NCBI RefSeq assembly: GCF_963576615.1
Contig: NC_088710.1
Location: forward strand, 3,824,001-3,888,000
Length of the DNA stretch: 64,000 nucleotides
Source: Watersipora subatra
Taxonomy: Eukaryota; Bryozoa; Gymnolaemata; Cheilostomatida; Watersiporidae
Direction: 5' to 3'
In this document: one piece after another, positions 50,801 through 64,000 of the stretch
Numbering within the stretch: the first letter of the stretch is position 1
Layout: every line of letters begins with the position of its first letter
Translations under genes and position numbers: made by a program
The notes under the pieces: model-generated
Databases searched by the model: none
Seen by the model: only the letters and a program-made list of their open reading frames with translations
Told to the model about the DNA's origin: nothing

Positions 50801-51973
50801 CAGGGAATACGGGCCTGATATCCATATAACTATTGTATATATTTAGAGTACACCTTAGTCCAGTTGTTTATAAAAATAGTTATAGTCTGGAAAGTATGAT
50901 ACTTTGAGTTACTCTTAAGTCTTTGGACACATCAATCTAGCATAGTAATGACAGCTCTGGTTTGGTTTGTGCTCTTGCAATATATCTTTATGAAACATGT
51001 CCATTTCTACTGTGAAATCTTTTGTTTTATTTAACGACATTTTGATGGGTTTTGATTATACCTGGTGAATCATTACAACCCTCTGGATATCTAGTTTTAC
51101 AGCGTGGTTGTTCTGTCAGAACTGAAGTTCAGATGTCCATATAGTTCAATGAGCGTTTGCTTGATATGATACCTATACATTCTGTACAACTTTTCATTGT
51201 GGTAGGACAATATGCGTATTTTCTTCATCAACTATATCCGCATTTGTTTATGACAAGCTAAAACAAGTTAAGGCTGCGTATGAGCATTTCCATTGTCATT
51301 TCTGATGGTTACAAACAAGGTCCAAGTGTAAAATGGCTTGTCAGAGCTCGGTTGTTTTACTTTGTAGAAGGCCCATATTCCCTACAGAGATAGCAAGCTA
51401 ACTTTTCTACTACAGAACTCACTGGGAGGCAACTCCAAGACACTCATGTTTGTCAATGTGTCTCCAAATGAAGAGCATTTTAATGAAACTATCAGTTCCT
51501 TGCGTTTTGCTACGAAGGTGTGTCAGGGGAGATATTAAGTCTTTTAAACATTGTTGAATCGCATTATATTATTGCAATTTTGTCATCTTTGCGAAAGCAA
51601 TAACTTACTGTGCCCTTACATTATTTATATTTGAGTTGTTAAATCGTACTGCCTGGTTTCAAATATCAACTCCACCTGGTAGTGCATTTGTGCCCTTCAG
51701 TTACCTTCGATAGGACTTCTGTAAAGGGTGAGCTACACCCACCATGTCTTGAATTTGTTATAACACGCATACTCATCAAAAACTACTTTTGGAACATTGC
51801 ATTTTCGTGCACTGCGGTGTGTCACCACATTTCATAACACTAACATTGATAAACAGTTGTCTACAAGTCTTGACTGTCCCTAACACCTGTCTTTCTTTCA
51901 AATAAGTGGTTGGTCTGTCTTTTTGTAGGTCAACAACTGTTCTATTGGCACAGCTAAGAAGGTGGCGAAATAG
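32806..51973 (+). CDS. KIFC1: Kinesin-14 motor, KIFC1/HSET/Ncd-type (minus-end-directed)
   Basis: Exons at 32806-32814 (probable start, MME), 36598-36645, 36781-36820, 36946-37047, 37404-37513, 37795-37980, 38157-38260, 38553-38674, 41435-41559, 41649-41744, 41863-42015, 42268-42441, 47139-47294, 47756-47894, 49632-49771, 51368-51517 and 51929-51973 (stop). All phases agree and the product is about 632 residues (human 673). Residues 1-140 are a basic Ser/Lys-rich tail, including [11 protein letters not shown] as in KIFC1. About 140-280 is coiled coil. The C-terminal motor starts after [20 protein letters not shown] (from about 283), with P-loop GQTGSGKT (about 379-386), switch I NVRSSRSH (about 495-502), switch [11 protein letters not shown] (about 526-534), [19 protein letters not shown], and the short neck-distal tail [11 protein letters not shown]. 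The C-terminal motor defines kinesin-14, which crosslinks and slides spindle microtubules. No breaks seen. Confidence 0.93.
33907..33985. repeat. AT-rich microsatellite in KIFC1 intron 1
   Basis: Runs of TATATA mixed with ATCTATAT words. Confidence 0.8.
34316..35156 (+). mobile_element. Long-TIR MITE, copy 1 (right end missing), KIFC1 intron 1
   Basis: Starts AAAGGTTGACTTGCAACAAA, and its inverted arm returns from about 35070 (AGAGCTTGGGATCACC, CACAACAGAGTAAGACATGG). The last 40 or so bases of the right terminus present in copy 2 are absent. No coding frame. Confidence 0.8.
35470..35690 (+). repeat. Interspersed AATTCA-rich repeat, copy 1
   Basis: Shares ordered words with 39090-39310: CTTTAAAAAT, ACTCGAT, CAATTCA, GTCGTGT/ATCGTGT. 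Family unknown, diverged. Confidence 0.45.
38411..38500 (+). repeat. Minisatellite 6 x 15 bp near a KIFC1 acceptor
   Basis: Six identical copies of AACACTATCTCTACA end about 50 bases before the acceptor of the exon at 38553, in the region where branch point and pyrimidine tract lie. Confidence 0.95.
39090..39310 (+). repeat. Interspersed AATTCA-rich repeat, copy 2
   Basis: See 35470-35690; a weaker relative lies at about 46420-46540. Confidence 0.45.
39797..41272. mobile_element. Nonautonomous TIR element A with GTGGCGTTCAAATAGAG repeats, KIFC1 intron
   Basis: Left end GTGAAACCTTTATTTGAACGC, and the right end is its inverse, GCGTTCAAATACAGGTTTTAC. Next to both ends are short tandem copies of GTGGCGTTCAAATA. 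The middle shows no transposase. It is homologous over most of its length to 42463-43858. Confidence 0.8.
41285..41372 (+). repeat. Possible tRNA-derived SINE head
   Basis: AAGGTGATCAAGTGATGCAG (A-box-like) and GTGAGTTTGATTCCTGTG (B-box-like, near GGTTCGATTCC) are spaced as in a tRNA. It abuts element A. Not foldable to a convincing tRNA gene by eye. Confidence 0.35.
42463..43858. mobile_element. TIR element, copy B, 20 bp after a KIFC1 donor
   Basis: Left end CTGTAAAACATCTAATTGAACG, right end CAATTAGAGGTTTTG, with inner words shared with copy A (CAGAATTTT, TTACGGGCGAA, CAGCCAAAACT, CCATTGTAAGCCG). No coding frame. Confidence 0.8.
43863..45173 (-). mobile_element. Mariner (Tc1/mariner) transposon, decayed
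   Basis: Imperfect terminal repeats GGGTGATCGTAAAGTTCC and GGGAACTTCATGATCG with TA at the edges. Minus-strand transposase relics follow the mariner order. The N-terminus reads [20 protein letters not shown], then a stop, then [20 protein letters not shown] and [18 protein letters not shown] (helix-turn-helix). Later come WVYEYDPE (first catalytic Asp region), [16 protein letters not shown] and [11 protein letters not shown] (second catalytic Asp). Several frames are needed, so it is inactive. It lies between elements B and C in a KIFC1 intron. Confidence 0.88.
45181..45322 (-). repeat. tRNA-derived SINE, copy 1
   Basis: On the minus strand it begins with TAGCTTAATTGATAAG (A-box region) and CAGATCAAATTC (B-box-like), then a body containing TTTTAATGGCTGTAGCTGG. 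It shares head and body with 46143-46298. Confidence 0.6.
45540..45992 (-). mobile_element. TIR element, copy C, inverted and truncated
   Basis: The right side ends CAAATAGAGGTTTTACTGTA, with inner repeats GAATGCCA and TTTGACTGCCA (inverse of TGGCGTTCAAATA). The sequence then matches the inverse of copy B from its left end inward for about 450 bp. Confidence 0.75.
46143..46298 (-). repeat. tRNA-derived SINE, copy 2
   Basis: The minus strand reads GGCTTAGCCTTGTGGTTAG (A box), a D-loop/anticodon-like stretch, and GCGAGTTCAATTCC (B box), then TTTAATCGCTAAAACTGG and a tail. Better preserved than copy 1. Confidence 0.7.
47953..48863. mobile_element. Long-TIR MITE, copy 2 (both ends present), 911 bp
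   Basis: Starts AAAGGTTGACTTGCAACAAA and ends with its inverse, TTGCAAGTCAACCTTT. Inverted arms extend about 150 bp through CATGTCTTACTCTGCTGTGT and AAGCTCTTAAAAGCTC. No transposase frame. In the KIFC1 intron between 47894 and 49632. Confidence 0.88.
50043..50817 (+). mobile_element. hAT-type nonautonomous element, 775 bp, KIFC1 intron
   Basis: Ends CAGGCCTGTATTC and GAATACGGGCCTG, with 8-bp flanking duplication ATATCCAT (about 50035-50042 and 50818-50825). Near-identical in plan to the inverted copy at 54643-55429. Confidence 0.85.
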
Positions 51974-52141
51974 GTATTATAGTTACTGTTATATAGTAAA
52001 TTGGGTGTTTTTAATATATCATGTCATTGGAATTGTTAGTCATACTTGTGACCAGGATGTGTGTTCTACAAACTGGTTCACCAGTCACCTCTCATATGAT
52101 GATTCTAACTACATAATCCTATGTAGATGGGTATTGACCAT

Positions 52142-52153
52142 ATTTAATTAAAT
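52142..52153. promoter_or_regulatory. Palindromic bidirectional poly(A) signal between KIFC1 and PSMA7
   Basis: ATTTAATTAAAT is a perfect 12-bp palindrome that contains ATTAAA on the plus strand (52147-52152, 174 bp after the KIFC1 stop) and on the minus strand (52148-52143, 60 bp after the PSMA7 stop). I see no AATAAA for either gene in the 234-bp gap. Function is inferred from position only. Confidence 0.5.
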
Positions 52154-52207
52154 TGTTATATTATTATACATTGAAATATACTAGCATTATATACACATTA
52201 GCATGCA

Positions 52208-64000
<11,793 letters not shown>

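Overview
This is a eukaryotic genomic window: AT-rich, with GT-AG introns, short exons set in kilobase-scale introns, and a very heavy load of transposons and minisatellites. The proteins (a CCDC162-like coiled-coil protein, a KIFC1-type kinesin-14 and proteasome subunit alpha-7) and the repeat mix (hAT, P-element/THAP9-like, mariner, CR1/Jockey-like LINE, tRNA-derived SINEs, a Ty3/Gypsy-like element) suit a marine invertebrate. A spiralian such as a mollusc or bryozoan is my guess, but nothing here fixes the phylum.

Three host genes can be built with consistent splice phases. (1) The 3' part of a CCDC162-like gene, + strand, 14 exons from 727 to 12027, with its 5' end outside the window. (2) KIFC1, + strand, from a probable three-codon first exon at 32806 to a stop at 51973, giving about 632 residues. 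(3) PSMA7, - strand, six exons from 62841 down to 52208, giving 254 residues. KIFC1 and PSMA7 converge, with 234 bp between their stop codons and a 12-bp palindrome in that gap that offers a poly(A) signal on both strands.

Between CCDC162 and KIFC1 (12-32 kb) lies a repeat island. It holds a large foldback element (about 12640-15150) carrying a hAT-type MITE with an internal satellite, a hAT remnant with clean ends (15177-16551), a near-palindromic MITE, and a dead P-element/THAP9-like transposon spread over about 17.8-29.8 kb. That transposon has been invaded by a hAT MITE, a LINE, a second hAT copy, a 27-bp minisatellite and an LTR retroelement. An unidentified minus-strand exon follows at 30917-31397.

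The introns hold five large minisatellites (53, 17, 14, 15 and 45 bp units), two copies of a MITE with about 150 bp inverted termini, three copies of an element with GTGGCGTTCAAATAGAG-like subterminal repeats, a mariner, SINEs, and an inverted pair of 0.78 kb hAT-type elements, one in KIFC1 and one in PSMA7. The most distinctive observations are the minisatellite that copies an exon/intron junction with both splice signals, the shared palindromic poly(A) signal, a GC-AG intron in PSMA7, and a recurring small palindrome containing AATGATATACAGCCCC.
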